A stretch of DNA of 64,000 nucleotides from an uncultured Erysipelotrichaceae bacterium (GCA_944326795.1 CALVFJ010000004.1:1-64000); one strand, 5' to 3'; shown: positions 1 to 11,444, numbered from the stretch's first letter. A program made the numbers and translations. Notes: generated from the sequence alone by a model not told the origin.

Positions 1-42
1 AACTATAGTCCAGTACTAATCGATCATAAATGATAAACTAAC

Positions 43-58
43 ACCATTTTTGAATGGT
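43..58. other. Weak inverted repeat after polC
   Basis: ACCATT/AATGGT with a TTTG loop, followed on the plus strand by TTATTC. It could be a weak terminator of a convergent gene to the left. The rest of the 96 bases to the polC stop has only a TATAAT-like stretch. Confidence 0.25.
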
Positions 59-96
59 TTATTCGGAAAACAGGTATAATGATAATAAAATGCAAG

Positions 97-3000
97 CTAA
101 AATAACGACATTTGATTCTCTTCTTGCATTCCTTCCAGACAGCCAAGCAACTCGAGCTTTCTAATTAAAGTAGCACTAAGCTGTGTTCTTTGAGCTAGAT
201 CCTGCTTTGACAAAAATTCACCTTTTTCTCTAGCTTCTTCTATGCTTTTGGCAACGTTCGCTCCTAATCCATCGATCGTAATAAATGGTGGAATGATGGT
301 CTTGACATCTGATTCATCGACACAGAAATGTGTAGCTTTTGATTTATATAAATCAATGTTTCCAACCTTATACCCTCGAGCATTCATCTCTAATACCACT
401 TCTAAAGTATCATATAAAGCTTTTTCTTTGTTTGAAGCAGGCTTTTCAGCATAGTTATTCATTCTTGATTGAATGTCATTCATTCTATTTTGAATTGCTT
501 GAACGCCTTTGGTCATAGTTTCAATTTCATAAGCATCACAACGTAAAGTTAGATACTGAATATAAAAATAATGTGGCAAATGTACCTTATACCATGCTAT
601 TCTTACAGCCATGATAACATAAGCTACCGCATGTGCTTTAGGAAACATGTATTTGATCTTTTTACAGCTATCAATATACCAATCATGAACATGATGTTCA
701 GTCATGGTTTGTTCCCATTCTGGCTTTAATCCCTTACCTTTACGAACGCTTTCCATTATGGTAAATGCAACGATTGGTTCTACTCCACATGAAATCAAAT
801 AAGTCATTATATCATCACGACATCCTATAACTTGATTCAAAGGCACGCCGCTTTCAACTAATGTCGATGCATTTCCTGCCCATACATCGGTTCCATGCGT
901 TAGACCAGATATGATTACCAGATCACCAAAAGTTTTTGGCCTTGTCTGTTCTAAAACCTTTCGGGTTATTCTGGTTCCAAACTCTGGCAAGCCTAAAGCT
1001 CCGGTTTCTTCGCTATATATCCTGCTATCAATTTTTAAAGCATCCTGTGAAGAAAACAAACTTAAGGTCTCAGGATCATTCATTGGAATAGCTTTTGGAT
1101 CTATTCCACTTAAATTTTGCAATAAACGCATGGCGGTAGGATCTACATGTCCAAGCAAGTCAAACTTTAAAACATTATCGTGAATATCATGGAAGTCAAA
1201 GTGAGTTGTTTTCCATTCGCTGCTTTGATCATTTGCCGGATACTGAACAGGTGTAAAATCACAAACTTCATAATCTTGCGGTATTACGATGATTCCTCCA
1301 GGATGTTGACCGGTGGTTCTTTTTACCCCTTCACATCCAGCTGCCAAAAAATCTTTCGTTACTTTACGCATATTGGTTATGCCCATTTCTTCAGCATATC
1401 CGCTTACATAACCAAATGCTGTCTTATTTGCTACCGTTCCAATGGTACCCGCCCTAAATACATGATCTTCTCCAAAAACTTCTTTAGTAAAAGCATGAGC
1501 TCTTGCTTGATATTCATTTGAAAAGTTTAGATCAATATCGGGAACTTTATCACCATTAAATCCTAAGAATGTTTCAAAAGGTATATTTTGGCCTTCACCC
1601 TTCATTTTGCTATGGCAATGCGGACAGTCTTTATCCGGTAGGTCAAAACCACTAGCAACCAGTCCATCTTCAACAAATTCTGAATATTTACAATTAGGAC
1701 AAATATAATGAGGTTTTAAAGGGTTTACTTCCGTGATCCCTGACATCGTTGCTACGAAACTGCTGCCAACCGAACCACGTGATCCAACTAAATATCCATC
1801 TTTATTACTTTTTTTAACTAATAAATGTGATATATAATAAACTACCCCATATCCGTTAGAAATAATGCTATGTAGCTCTTTTTCCAAACGGGCAGTCACG
1901 ATTTCTGGTAAATTCTCACCATAAACTTGATGAGCTGTTTCATAGCAAACATTTGTTAGCTTTTCACTCGATCCTTCGATTACAGGTGGAAATGTTCCAT
2001 CAGGCACAGGCTGTGCGTATTCAACCAGATCATAGATCTTATTTGGATTTTCAACCACTAGTTGATAAGCTAATTTAGGATCATCTAACCACGAAAATGC
2101 CTCTAGCATTTCTTTTGTCGTTAAAAAATGTTGATCAGGATTTTTTGAATTCATCCTTACTTGAGCATTATAGATATACAAAGGATGACGAACTCCACCT
2201 ACCCCTTGAGTAGCGATATAAATATCACGGAATTTTTTATCTTGTTTGGTAAGATAATGAACATCACCCGTCGCAACGATGATCTTATTTTGTTTTTTTG
2301 CTTCTTTGATGATACGCCATAGAATATCTTTTAATCTGTTCTGATCTGGAACACTATGCATATTTAGCAGCGGCAGATAATTTTGCAATGGTTGCAATTC
2401 GATATAATCATAAAAACTTATTGCTTTTGCCAACTGATCTTGATTTCCGTTAGCGGCATGTTCAAATACTTCACCATTATAGCAAGCAGATCCAATCAAT
2501 AGATTATCGCGATGTTTGATTATTTCTTTACGAAAAATACGCGGTTCACTTAAAAACTCTTCTCCGCTTTTTCCATTAGCTTTTCCAAAGACCGCCAATG
2601 TTTGAGTATTGGATATGGTAATCAACTGATAAAGATCTTTTATTCCTTTTTGATTTTTGGCCATTACTACGACATGGCTTTTTCTAACTTTGGCAAACGA
2701 TTTATCACTTTGCATTTTCTGTAGATCATTGATCGTTTTCGCCCCATTATTTTTGGCATCTTTGATCATGCATAGAAATACATCGGCTAAAACATTAGCA
2801 TCATAGTCGGCACGATGGGCAACTTCTTCATCATAAGTAATCTTATATAGTCTTGCAATGTTTCCTAATCGATATGCTCGTCGATCAGAATGAATTGCTC
2901 GTGCAAAATCCAAAGTATCGATTACAGGATTTTTTAACATAGGTCTATTGATCCTTCGCAGTTCCTCATTTAAAAAGCCATAATCGAAACTAGCATTATG

Positions 3001-4413
3001 CGCTACCAATACGCCATCGCCGATCCATTCCAGCAATTCATCACAAGCTTCTGCAAATGTCTTGGCATCTTTGACATGATCATTTGATATATTGGTCTTC
3101 TCTTGGATAAACTCAGGTATCTCAACAGGGGGCTTAATAAACATCTGCTTTCTTTCGATAATCGTATGATCTTTGATCTTAACTGCTCCAAATTCAATGA
3201 TATGATCAAAATAACAGCTTAGACCTGTGGTTTCTAAGTCAAAAGCTATATATTCACATGCATCAAGATCTTTTTCTATGCCATTTCGTACAATCGTCAA
3301 TTGTTCATCAACCATATTCATTTCACAGCCATAGAATATTTTAAAAGGGATTTCTAGCCCTTTTGATAACGCTTTAGCTTGATTATGCGCTTTAGCAAAA
3401 GCTTGTACCCCTGCATGATCACAAATTGCAATACCTTTATGTCCTAAACTAAAAGCATAGTTTATTAGATCCTTTACATCACAAATGCCATCCATTTCGC
3501 TCATCGTTGTATGAGCGTGTAGTTCAATTCTTTTTACCTCTTCTTCATCTTTTACTTTTATTGGTTCAACTTTTTCGATCAACTTAGGATTACATACTAG
3601 ATCCTTACTATAGTTATCATAAATTATGCTGCCATATATCTTTACTTCATCATTGATCTTGACCTCATGCAGCATTTCTGCCGTAGTAAATTTTCCCTCA
3701 TATCTTTTGATCAGAATGGCTTCATTATTATCATGAACGCTGATCGTTTGAATGATCCTCCCTGCTTTGCTTGTTATCTCTTCGATATTAAATATCTTTG
3801 CTCTAAACTGAATGAAATCCATTGGTCCCTGGATACTAGACAAATCAATATTTGTATATTCTTCCAGTTTTAGTTTACGATAACTATTAGTCGGACGAGC
3901 TTGCTTTTCATATGCAGGTTTATTATCTACTTTTTCGATTGCAAGATCATTAACATTACAATTGATGGTTTTTAAGACACATTCCATCTTGATTCCCGCA
4001 TATCCAACATTAGCAAATCTTTGTTGGAGTATCGACAAACAATTTTTAGCTTGTTGATTATCAGCATCACTATAAAAACATAGATTATATCGATCATTAT
4101 CCCATGAAGGCATGGCATGTTTAAAAATCTTAAGATCTTCTTCTTTGCTAAAATAAGTTAAAAATTTATGAAACTCTTGAATATCAGCATCATAATCATC
4201 AGCCTTGATATCAATGATCAAGGCATTCAAATCACACAAAGAACTAAATGCACTGATGACTTGCTGAAAAATTTCAAAGCTTAATGGCTTAAGATCATGT
4301 AAGCGCAATTCCAAACTATTATCTTGACGATAAAATTTCATCGCAACGATCTCACAAGTATCATTTCGGATAGTTACATTTAGTTTTTCTAATATATCTT
4401 TTAATAAGTTCAT
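97..4413 (-). CDS. polC: DNA polymerase III alpha subunit, PolC type
   Basis: Replicative DNA polymerase of low-GC Gram-positives, with built-in 3'-5' proofreading. Domains in order: an N-terminal region; an OB fold (around residues 215-300); a PHP domain starting at ELHAHTTMSEMDG; a DEDDh exonuclease inserted in the PHP domain (AFDLETTGL, VAHNASFDYGFLNEE, HRADYDANVL); a four-Cys zinc ribbon (CPNC...CPHC); and the polymerase core with PDIDLNFS and TGQHPGGI. Length of 1438 aa is typical for PolC. I chose the ATG at 4413 because GAGGAAAG lies just upstream; ten more in-frame codons lead to an earlier start without a good site. It is divergent from the LacI-type gene. No strong terminator is visible in the 96 bases after it. 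Confidence 0.97.
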   Translation of the reverse strand: MNLLKDILEKLNVTIRNDTCEIVAMKFYRQDNSLELRLHDLKPLSFEIFQQVISAFSSLCDLNALIIDIKADDYDADIQEFHKFLTYFSKEEDLKIFKHAMPSWDNDRYNLCFYSDADNQQAKNCLSILQQRFANVGYAGIKMECVLKTINCNVNDLAIEKVDNKPAYEKQARPTNSYRKLKLEEYTNIDLSSIQGPMDFIQFRAKIFNIEEITSKAGRIIQTISVHDNNEAILIKRYEGKFTTAEMLHEVKINDEVKIYGSIIYDNYSKDLVCNPKLIEKVEPIKVKDEEEVKRIELHAHTTMSEMDGICDVKDLINYAFSLGHKGIAICDHAGVQAFAKAHNQAKALSKGLEIPFKIFYGCEMNMVDEQLTIVRNGIEKDLDACEYIAFDLETTGLSCYFDHIIEFGAVKIKDHTIIERKQMFIKPPVEIPEFIQEKTNISNDHVKDAKTFAEACDELLEWIGDGVLVAHNASFDYGFLNEELRRINRPMLKNPVIDTLDFARAIHSDRRAYRLGNIARLYKITYDEEVAHRADYDANVLADVFLCMIKDAKNNGAKTINDLQKMQSDKSFAKVRKSHVVVMAKNQKGIKDLYQLITISNTQTLAVFGKANGKSGEEFLSEPRIFRKEIIKHRDNLLIGSACYNGEVFEHAANGNQDQLAKAISFYDYIELQPLQNYLPLLNMHSVPDQNRLKDILWRIIKEAKKQNKIIVATGDVHYLTKQDKKFRDIYIATQGVGGVRHPLYIYNAQVRMNSKNPDQHFLTTKEMLEAFSWLDDPKLAYQLVVENPNKIYDLVEYAQPVPDGTFPPVIEGSSEKLTNVCYETAHQVYGENLPEIVTARLEKELHSIISNGYGVVYYISHLLVKKSNKDGYLVGSRGSVGSSFVATMSGITEVNPLKPHYICPNCKYSEFVEDGLVASGFDLPDKDCPHCHSKMKGEGQNIPFETFLGFNGDKVPDIDLNFSNEYQARAHAFTKEVFGEDHVFRAGTIGTVANKTAFGYVSGYAEEMGITNMRKVTKDFLAAGCEGVKRTTGQHPGGIIVIPQDYEVCDFTPVQYPANDQSSEWKTTHFDFHDIHDNVLKFDLLGHVDPTAMRLLQNLSGIDPKAIPMNDPETLSLFSSQDALKIDSRIYSEETGALGLPEFGTRITRKVLEQTRPKTFGDLVIISGLTHGTDVWAGNASTLVESGVPLNQVIGCRDDIMTYLISCGVEPIVAFTIMESVRKGKGLKPEWEQTMTEHHVHDWYIDSCKKIKYMFPKAHAVAYVIMAVRIAWYKVHLPHYFYIQYLTLRCDAYEIETMTKGVQAIQNRMNDIQSRMNNYAEKPASNKEKALYDTLEVVLEMNARGYKVGNIDLYKSKATHFCVDESDVKTIIPPFITIDGLGANVAKSIEEAREKGEFLSKQDLAQRTQLSATLIRKLELLGCLEGMQEENQMSLF

Positions 4414-4497
4414 ATCTTTCCTCGCCACACTATAATACCACAAATATGGTTTTTATGATAATAAATCCCGGAATAACTTTTATGACCTTTTGTTATT

Positions 4498-4526
4498 TTG
4501 CCTTGTTATTTACGTAAACTTATGAT
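4498..4526 (+). promoter_or_regulatory. Promoter of the LacI-type gene with candidate operator
   Basis: TTGCCT (4498-4503), a 17-base spacer and TATGAT (4521-4526). The spacer contains the perfect 10-base palindrome TTTACGTAAA (4509-4518). A CG-centred palindrome between -35 and -10 is typical of LacI-family operators, so autoregulation is a reasonable inference. Confidence 0.5.
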
Positions 4527-4538
4527 ATTTTTTAGTAA

Positions 4539-5567
<1,029 letters not shown>

Positions 5568-5684
5568 TAAAAAAATCGTTACCTTACTTTTTGTTAATTA
5601 TTTTTCTGCCAGTCGCTTGAATAATACCCATGACAAATACTTATCTTTGTTTATCTATCTTTAATTAAATTTGCCCAATATAAT

Positions 5685-5731
5685 AAATTTGAAAAGCAGC
5701 TTATATGTGTTATAAGCTGCTTTTCAAATTT
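5685..5731. terminator. Bidirectional terminator, LacI gene / rnc
   Basis: Perfect 21-bp inverted repeat (5685-5705 with 5711-5731) around a 5-base loop, with A and T tracts flanking a GCAGCTTATA core. It lies between two convergent genes and can end transcription from both sides. Confidence 0.8.
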
Positions 5732-5749
5732 AAAGATATGATACTTTAT

Positions 5750-6433
5750 TTATTTTACCATTTTCTCAAAAGCATTTTTGGCGGCTTCCTGCTCAGCTTT
5801 CTTTTTGCTGTTTCCTTTTCCATAACCTAATATTATTCCATCTAATACTACCCGCATCTCAAAGATTGGATTATTAGCAGGGCCTTGAGTATTAACAAGT
5901 TCATATGTAACTGTTTTACGAACATCGCCTTGTACATATTCTTGAAGCTTAGTTTTATAGTCAATTTGAAGATTAGCTTGATTTGGATTATTTAAACATG
6001 GCAATAGTACTTCACTTAATATATTGTCGATCGGTTCCATTCCTTGATCCAGATACAACGCTCCTAAAAACGCTTCAAACATATCAGCAATTATGGATTC
6101 ACGGTTTCTGCCACCATTTTTTTCCTCACCTATACCTAGTAGTAGAAAATCATTTAAATTTAATTTTTTTGCATACATGCTTAAAGCTTTTTCGCATACT
6201 AATTGAGCTCTTAAGGTCGTCATTTCACCTTCTTGCAAAATTGGCTGATGATTATAAAGCTTATCACTAGTCCATAACTCTAATACAGCATCTCCCATAA
6301 ATTCTAAACGCTCATTATCGTGATTACGCCGATGTTCATTTGCGTATGATGAGTGCATAAATGCTTGATGAATCAAATCTTGATTATTCACCTTGATATT
6401 GCGCTTGGCAAGCCATTCAATAATGTCTTTCAT
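5750..6433 (-). CDS. rnc: Ribonuclease III
   Basis: Double-strand-specific endoribonuclease for rRNA and mRNA processing. The signature NERLEFMGDAVLEL (around 42-55) and the second acidic site IIADMFEAFLGALYLD supply the catalytic Glu/Asp residues. The C-terminal dsRNA-binding domain starts near DYKTKLQEYVQ and ends GNSKKKAEQEAAKNAFEKM. Length of 227 aa is normal. AGGAGGA is placed correctly upstream. It follows recG by 7 bases, so the two are co-transcribed. Confidence 0.97.
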   Translation of the reverse strand: MKDIIEWLAKRNIKVNNQDLIHQAFMHSSYANEHRRNHDNERLEFMGDAVLELWTSDKLYNHQPILQEGEMTTLRAQLVCEKALSMYAKKLNLNDFLLLGIGEEKNGGRNRESIIADMFEAFLGALYLDQGMEPIDNILSEVLLPCLNNPNQANLQIDYKTKLQEYVQGDVRKTVTYELVNTQGPANNPIFEMRVVLDGIILGYGKGNSKKKAEQEAAKNAFEKMVK

Positions 6434-6440
6434 ATTCCTC

Positions 6441-8438
6441 CTAATCGATATACTTTACGTTATTTAAATTTTCTTCTATGATCTTATCGATTAACGCTCG
6501 ATAACGTTTATCAACAGCAATTTCTCTAGCATCTTTTTGTGCCTGATCAATAATTTTTTGATCAGTAAAGATATTTCCAACAATAAAATTAGATGCACCG
6601 CTTTGTCTTGTACCTAGTATATCACCGGGACCTCTTAAAAGTAAATCTTGTTTTGATATTTCAAAGCCATCAGTTGAATCTACTAAAATTTGCAAGCGAT
6701 CAAGAGTTTGCTGATCCTTGTTAGACGTTAAAAGATAGCATTTACCACGATGGCTTCCTCTTTGTACTCTTCCTCTTAATTGATGCAACTGACTTAAACC
6801 AAAGCGATGAGCATCATAGATGATCATCATTGTCGCATTAACAACATTTACACCTACTTCTACGACGGTCGTACTCACTAATATTTCAAATTTTCCTTTT
6901 TGAAATTCCGAGATAACCTTTGTCTTTTCCTCCGAACTCATTTTGCCATGCATCATTCCTACTTCACAGAATCCTATAAAAGCTTCTTTTAGATTATTAC
7001 AGATATCAATTACATTACGAGCAGGAAAATTATCATTTTGCTCAATAGATGGACATATCACATACACTTGCTGACCTTTATTGATCGTATTGCGGATATC
7101 TTGCATGATTGTGCGTATGCTATTTTCTTTAATTAGATAAGTGTCTACGCCTTTACGATTTATAGGTAAAGTTTCAATGGTGCTTACCGCCATATCACCA
7201 TACAATGTATTGGCTAAGGTTCGAGGTATAGGTGTAGCGGTCATCAATAAAAAATCTACTTTTTCTCCTTTAGCCTTTATCTTTTTTCTTTGCTCTACTC
7301 CAAAACGTTGCTGTTCATCTACTACAACTAATCCTAGTTTTTTAAATCTAACCTCATCTTGAATTAACGAATGTGTTCCGATTATGCATTGGATCGTACC
7401 TTGTTTAATTTCTTTGATAATTTGTTGTTTTTGCTTTGCAGGCATTGCTGAATATAACATAGCTACTTTTACAGGCAAATGACGAAAAAGCTCCTGTAAC
7501 GTTTCAAAATGCTGTTTAACTAAGACTTCTGTTGGTGCTAATAATGCGCTTTGATATCCGGCAAGAATAGTAGCATACATTGCAAAAGCACATACCATCG
7601 TTTTTCCACAGCCAACATCCCCTTGAACCAAGCGATACATTACGTGATAACTTGAAAGGTCTTCTAATATTTCTTTAATAACAAATACTTGATCATAAGT
7701 TAGCATGAAAGGCAAATTTTCCTGCAATGCCAAAACCGTATCTACATCAAAGATCTTAGCTTCTTTATCTAGGCCTTTGAAGCTTTCGTCTTGCATACAC
7801 AATATCGTTAAGAAAAACTTAAGAAATTCTTCATACTTTAAGGTACGCAATGCCATTTCAACCTGTTTATAACTTTTGGGCTGATGAATATATGTAAATG
7901 CTTGTTTTCTGCTTAACAAGCGATACCTTTGCTGATATTCTTCTGGAATAAAATCTTCGATTTCTTCTTTTAAGGCATGTATAATTGCTGTTTGGATAGT
8001 TCTTTGCGTGACACCTTCTTTTAAAGCATAGATCGGTTTTACACCTATAACGTCGCTTATAGGCGATGTATTATAGTTTGTGGCAATTACTTTATTCTGT
8101 TGTACATATTTCCCAATGATCGTTAATTTCGTACCTACCTTGATCATTTTGATCCATGGACGATTATATATCGTAATATCAAAAACATCATCGTCATTTT
8201 CAACCGAAAAACGGCTAACGCTCATTTTCCCACGTAAATGATTGGTTCTAGGATATGAAATCAATGTACCTTCAAATACAACCGTATCTTGAGGTTGCCA
8301 TTCACCATAAGGTTTATATTCAAGTATCTCATAACGAAAGGGATAGTATGTTAGTAAGCTTTCGCTATCATCTATCCCAAGTTTATTCAATAATTCAATT
8401 TTTTTAGCAGGAAATTTCATTTCCTTTAAAGTTTTCAT
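6441..8438 (-). CDS. recG: ATP-dependent DNA helicase RecG
   Basis: Branch-migration helicase that remodels stalled forks and recombination intermediates. An N-terminal wedge/OB region (about 1-220) is followed by two RecA-like lobes: Walker A QGDVGCGKT, motif II VVDEQQRFG, motif III TATPIPRT, and later QLRGRVQRG. The usual motif II is DEQHRFG; the His is Gln here. Length of 665 aa is slightly below the typical 680. The ribosome site is weak (GAGGGAAC about 14 bases upstream, inside the end of ktrA), suggesting translational coupling. Confidence 0.96.
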   Translation of the reverse strand: MKTLKEMKFPAKKIELLNKLGIDDSESLLTYYPFRYEILEYKPYGEWQPQDTVVFEGTLISYPRTNHLRGKMSVSRFSVENDDDVFDITIYNRPWIKMIKVGTKLTIIGKYVQQNKVIATNYNTSPISDVIGVKPIYALKEGVTQRTIQTAIIHALKEEIEDFIPEEYQQRYRLLSRKQAFTYIHQPKSYKQVEMALRTLKYEEFLKFFLTILCMQDESFKGLDKEAKIFDVDTVLALQENLPFMLTYDQVFVIKEILEDLSSYHVMYRLVQGDVGCGKTMVCAFAMYATILAGYQSALLAPTEVLVKQHFETLQELFRHLPVKVAMLYSAMPAKQKQQIIKEIKQGTIQCIIGTHSLIQDEVRFKKLGLVVVDEQQRFGVEQRKKIKAKGEKVDFLLMTATPIPRTLANTLYGDMAVSTIETLPINRKGVDTYLIKENSIRTIMQDIRNTINKGQQVYVICPSIEQNDNFPARNVIDICNNLKEAFIGFCEVGMMHGKMSSEEKTKVISEFQKGKFEILVSTTVVEVGVNVVNATMMIIYDAHRFGLSQLHQLRGRVQRGSHRGKCYLLTSNKDQQTLDRLQILVDSTDGFEISKQDLLLRGPGDILGTRQSGASNFIVGNIFTDQKIIDQAQKDAREIAVDKRYRALIDKIIEENLNNVKYID

Positions 8439-8444
8439 ATGAAT

Positions 8445-9110
8445 TTAATCTTGTTCCCTCGTTAAATTATTATAGAAATTCTTATTAGCAATTAAAACGA
8501 TAATATCATCAGGCTTAAAGTTATAATTTGGTCCCATATTAACATCTAAACGACCAGTACCATGATGCCTAACTCCTAATACGTTAATATTATACTTTTT
8601 ACGCAAATCTAATTGAATAACATTTTTATTAATAAATTGTTCAGGTGCTTTGATTTCCATAATAGCAAACTCATCATCAATTTCAAACAAATCAACGATT
8701 TTTGGACTAGTTAACTGCTTTGCAATTCTTTCTCCCATCTCTTTTTCTGGGCGAATTACTCTATTTGCTCCAACCTTTAAAAGCACTTCCATATATTTTT
8801 TATTTTTAGCTTTAGCTAAAATATAAGGAATACCTAATTCTTTTAGATTTATGATAGCTATGACACTATCTTCTAAGTGAGAGCCAGTCGCAACAATCGC
8901 AATATCAATATCCTCTAAGCCAATAGCTCTTAAACTTTCAATATTGGTAAAATCAGCTTGATATGCATCTGCACCATATTTCGCAACTCTTTCAACAGAT
9001 GCTTCGTCAGAATCAATTGCGATTACTTCAAAACCATTTTGAACCAAGTTCTTACATATTGTACTACCAAATATTCCTAATCCTAAAACTACAAATGTTC
9101 TTTTTTTCAT
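8445..9110 (-). CDS. ktrA: Potassium uptake regulatory subunit KtrA (RCK/TrkA-N)
   Basis: Cytoplasmic nucleotide-binding gate of a K+ uptake system. An N-terminal Rossmann fold (VLGLGIFGSTICKNL, then IDSD at the end of beta-2) occupies about 1-130, followed by an RCK_C domain (about 135-221). It lies directly downstream of the membrane subunit ktrB, giving a Ktr pair. RCK_C domains of this type in Firmicutes often bind cyclic di-AMP (family knowledge, not shown here). AGGGGAAAT precedes the ATG. Confidence 0.93.
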   Translation of the reverse strand: MKKRTFVVLGLGIFGSTICKNLVQNGFEVIAIDSDEASVERVAKYGADAYQADFTNIESLRAIGLEDIDIAIVATGSHLEDSVIAIINLKELGIPYILAKAKNKKYMEVLLKVGANRVIRPEKEMGERIAKQLTSPKIVDLFEIDDEFAIMEIKAPEQFINKNVIQLDLRKKYNINVLGVRHHGTGRLDVNMGPNYNFKPDDIIVLIANKNFYNNLTREQD

Positions 9111-9121
9111 ATTTCCCCCTA

Positions 9122-10465
9122 TTATCCAATCAATACATTTTCTTTTGGATATTTGAATTTATAATTCATATCATTATTATAAACAAAGAATAAAACAATA
9201 GTGATAGGTCCTATCCTACCGATAAACATTAATAAGATTATTACGATCTTACCAATAATTGTCAAAGTAGTAGTTATACCACATGACAATCCAACCGTGC
9301 ATATTGCACTTACAACCTCAAAGAATAAAGCAAGAGGATCACCAGTTTCACTAACTAATAAAATTGCTAAACCTATAATGCTTACGCATAGATACATGGT
9401 AAATATAACTAATGCTTTAATTACTATTTCTTTAGAAATTTGTCTTTTCCAAATTGAATAATACTCACCACCATTTTTGATCATTGCAATTACCGCAACG
9501 ATCAAGACAACTAACGTAGTAGTTTTCATACCACCGGCACAACCTCCAGGAGATCCACCAATGTACATATAAATACAACCCAATAATCTAGTTATCGGCA
9601 AACTTTGACTAAAATCTATCGTTGCAAAACCAGCTGTTCGATATGTTACAGATTGAAAAAAGCTAGCCATTATCTTATCAAATAAATTTAAATCAGCAAG
9701 AGTATTATTATACTCACATATAAAAAAGAAGAAAGCACCACTAATTATAACCATCAAAGTTGTAAACAAAACAATCTTGGTATGCAAAGATAATCGTGTA
9801 CCTTTTTTATGATGAAGATAAATATCAAACCATACGACAAAACCTAAACCACCTAAGATAATCAATGCCATTATCGTAAAATTGATCAATGGATCAGAAA
9901 CATAACCAATCAAACTATTTGAGGCTATGTTGTCGAAACCAGCATTACAAAATGCAGAAACACTAATAAATATGCTACTAAAAATACCTTTGCCCACTCC
10001 AAATTCCGGAATGAAGCGTATTGATAATAAAATAGCACCCACTCCTTCAACAATAAAGGTATAACCATAGATATTGCGAATATAAGAACTAAAATGACTT
10101 AAATCTGGTTTGTTTAAATAATCTTTTAAAGCTTTCTTTTCTTTAAGCATTAATTTTTTATGCAAAAAAACTAAAGCAATGGCAATCAAGGTCATTAGAC
10201 CCAATCCACCAACTTGCATTAAAATAATGATAACGGCCTGCCCTAATATAGAATATTGTTGATAAGGAACAACAGTTACTAAACCAGTAACACAAGTTGC
10301 GCTAACTGTCGTAAACAAATTATCAATATAAGGAGCAGGCTCCCCATTATTGCTTATTGGTAATGTTAAAAGTATAGATCCAATAAAAATAATCAGTGCA
10401 AACGATAGTACAAAAAGTTGCGATGTATTAAATTTATTATAAAGTTTTTCTCTAAATGTTTTCAT
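9122..10465 (-). CDS. ktrB: Potassium uptake channel subunit KtrB (TrkH/KtrB family)
   Basis: Integral membrane K+ translocating subunit with four membrane-pore-membrane repeats. The selectivity-filter glycines appear in order in SATCVTGLVT, SAFCNAGFDN, YRTAGFATID and SAICTVGLSC. About 447 aa, the usual KtrB length. AAAGGTGG sits just before the ATG at 10465; a GTG two codons upstream is possible but less likely. It heads ktrB-ktrA-recG-rnc and is divergent from the lipid kinase gene with only about 70 bases between them, leaving no room for a riboswitch leader. Confidence 0.93.
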   Translation of the reverse strand: MKTFREKLYNKFNTSQLFVLSFALIIFIGSILLTLPISNNGEPAPYIDNLFTTVSATCVTGLVTVVPYQQYSILGQAVIIILMQVGGLGLMTLIAIALVFLHKKLMLKEKKALKDYLNKPDLSHFSSYIRNIYGYTFIVEGVGAILLSIRFIPEFGVGKGIFSSIFISVSAFCNAGFDNIASNSLIGYVSDPLINFTIMALIILGGLGFVVWFDIYLHHKKGTRLSLHTKIVLFTTLMVIISGAFFFFICEYNNTLADLNLFDKIMASFFQSVTYRTAGFATIDFSQSLPITRLLGCIYMYIGGSPGGCAGGMKTTTLVVLIVAVIAMIKNGGEYYSIWKRQISKEIVIKALVIFTMYLCVSIIGLAILLVSETGDPLALFFEVVSAICTVGLSCGITTTLTIIGKIVIILLMFIGRIGPITIVLFFVYNNDMNYKFKYPKENVLIG

Positions 10466-10535
10466 ATCCACCTTTAAAATGTTATATAATATTAAAAAAT
10501 ATTATCTATCATATTCTAATACGAGGAGTTACTAT

Positions 10536-11444
10536 ATGCAACACATTTTTATCATAAATCCTAATGCTGGGCGATATAATTTTCAAAAAATATCACGATC
10601 AATCACAAAAATCTGCAATAAATATCATCTTCAATTTATCATAATAAAAACCCAATATGCCCACCACGCAATTGCCATTGCGCAAAATTATGATAATAAA
10701 GATAATATAATCTATGCAATAGGTGGTGATGGAAGTGCGTATGATATCATTAATGGTATCAAGTATGCAACATTTTCTATTTTACCTTTTGGAACAGGCA
10801 ACGATTTTTATCGTATGATAGCTCCAAGAGTAAGTAATAGTGAGTATATGATCGAACAAACAATATTAGGCAATACTATCAATATTGATTATGGAAAATG
10901 CAATGATCATTATTTTTTAAATACTACAACCATTGGTATAGATGCTAAAGTGAATGATATCGTTTGTACCCTTTTAAAAAAAACCATCATTCCTAAACCA
11001 TTATTATATTTCATTGCTGCAATCATGGCCATTATAAATCCAGAAAGCTATAAAGCACATATTATTTTAGATGATAAGATCATAGACAAGCAATGTCTTT
11101 TAATCGCAATCATGAATGGTAAATATTATGGAAATGGAGTATCACCAGTTAAAAGTGTAAACATGTTAGATGGCTATTTTGATATATGCATTATTGATAA
11201 AATACCATCATATAAGCTAGCATGGTATCTACCTATGTATTTTTTAGGAAAAATTGATAATGTTCCCTATGTTCACAAATATAAGGCTAAATCTATAAAA
11301 ATAAGTACCAATAAACAAATTATCAGCCAATCTGATGGTGAATCATTCTATGCAAATTCGTTTGATATAAATAATCTTCACAAAGCAATAAAATATCAAT
11401 TACCAACATATAATCATTTTTATAAGAAGAATAATATTTTATAA
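10536..11444 (+). CDS. Diacylglycerol/lipid kinase family protein (DAGKc fold)
   Basis: Soluble lipid kinase of the YegS/DagK type, likely phosphorylating diacylglycerol or a related lipid. It starts HIFIINPNAGRYNF; the nucleotide loop is GGDGSAYDIINGI, deviating from the usual GGDGTxNE, and the second motif is FGTGNDFYRMI. A later SDGESF resembles the conserved DGE. Length about 302 aa. I chose the ATG at 10536 because GAGGAG lies 8 bases upstream and the family begins here; the 19 in-frame codons upstream overlap the promoter region. Single gene with its own terminator. Confidence 0.85.
   Translation: MQHIFIINPNAGRYNFQKISRSITKICNKYHLQFIIIKTQYAHHAIAIAQNYDNKDNIIYAIGGDGSAYDIINGIKYATFSILPFGTGNDFYRMIAPRVSNSEYMIEQTILGNTINIDYGKCNDHYFLNTTTIGIDAKVNDIVCTLLKKTIIPKPLLYFIAAIMAIINPESYKAHIILDDKIIDKQCLLIAIMNGKYYGNGVSPVKSVNMLDGYFDICIIDKIPSYKLAWYLPMYFLGKIDNVPYVHKYKAKSIKISTNKQIISQSDGESFYANSFDINNLHKAIKYQLPTYNHFYKKNNIL

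Noticed and set aside
76-81. TATAAT near the left edge as a plus-strand promoter
   Set aside because: It would drive antisense transcription of polC and has no good -35 at 16-18 bases.
1180-1521. Plus-strand open frames opposite polC
   Set aside because: They lie inside a confirmed gene, have no SD and give no recognisable protein.
8438-10465. Cyclic di-AMP riboswitch controlling ktrAB
   Set aside because: Only about 70 bases separate ktrB from the divergent gene, too few for the aptamer.
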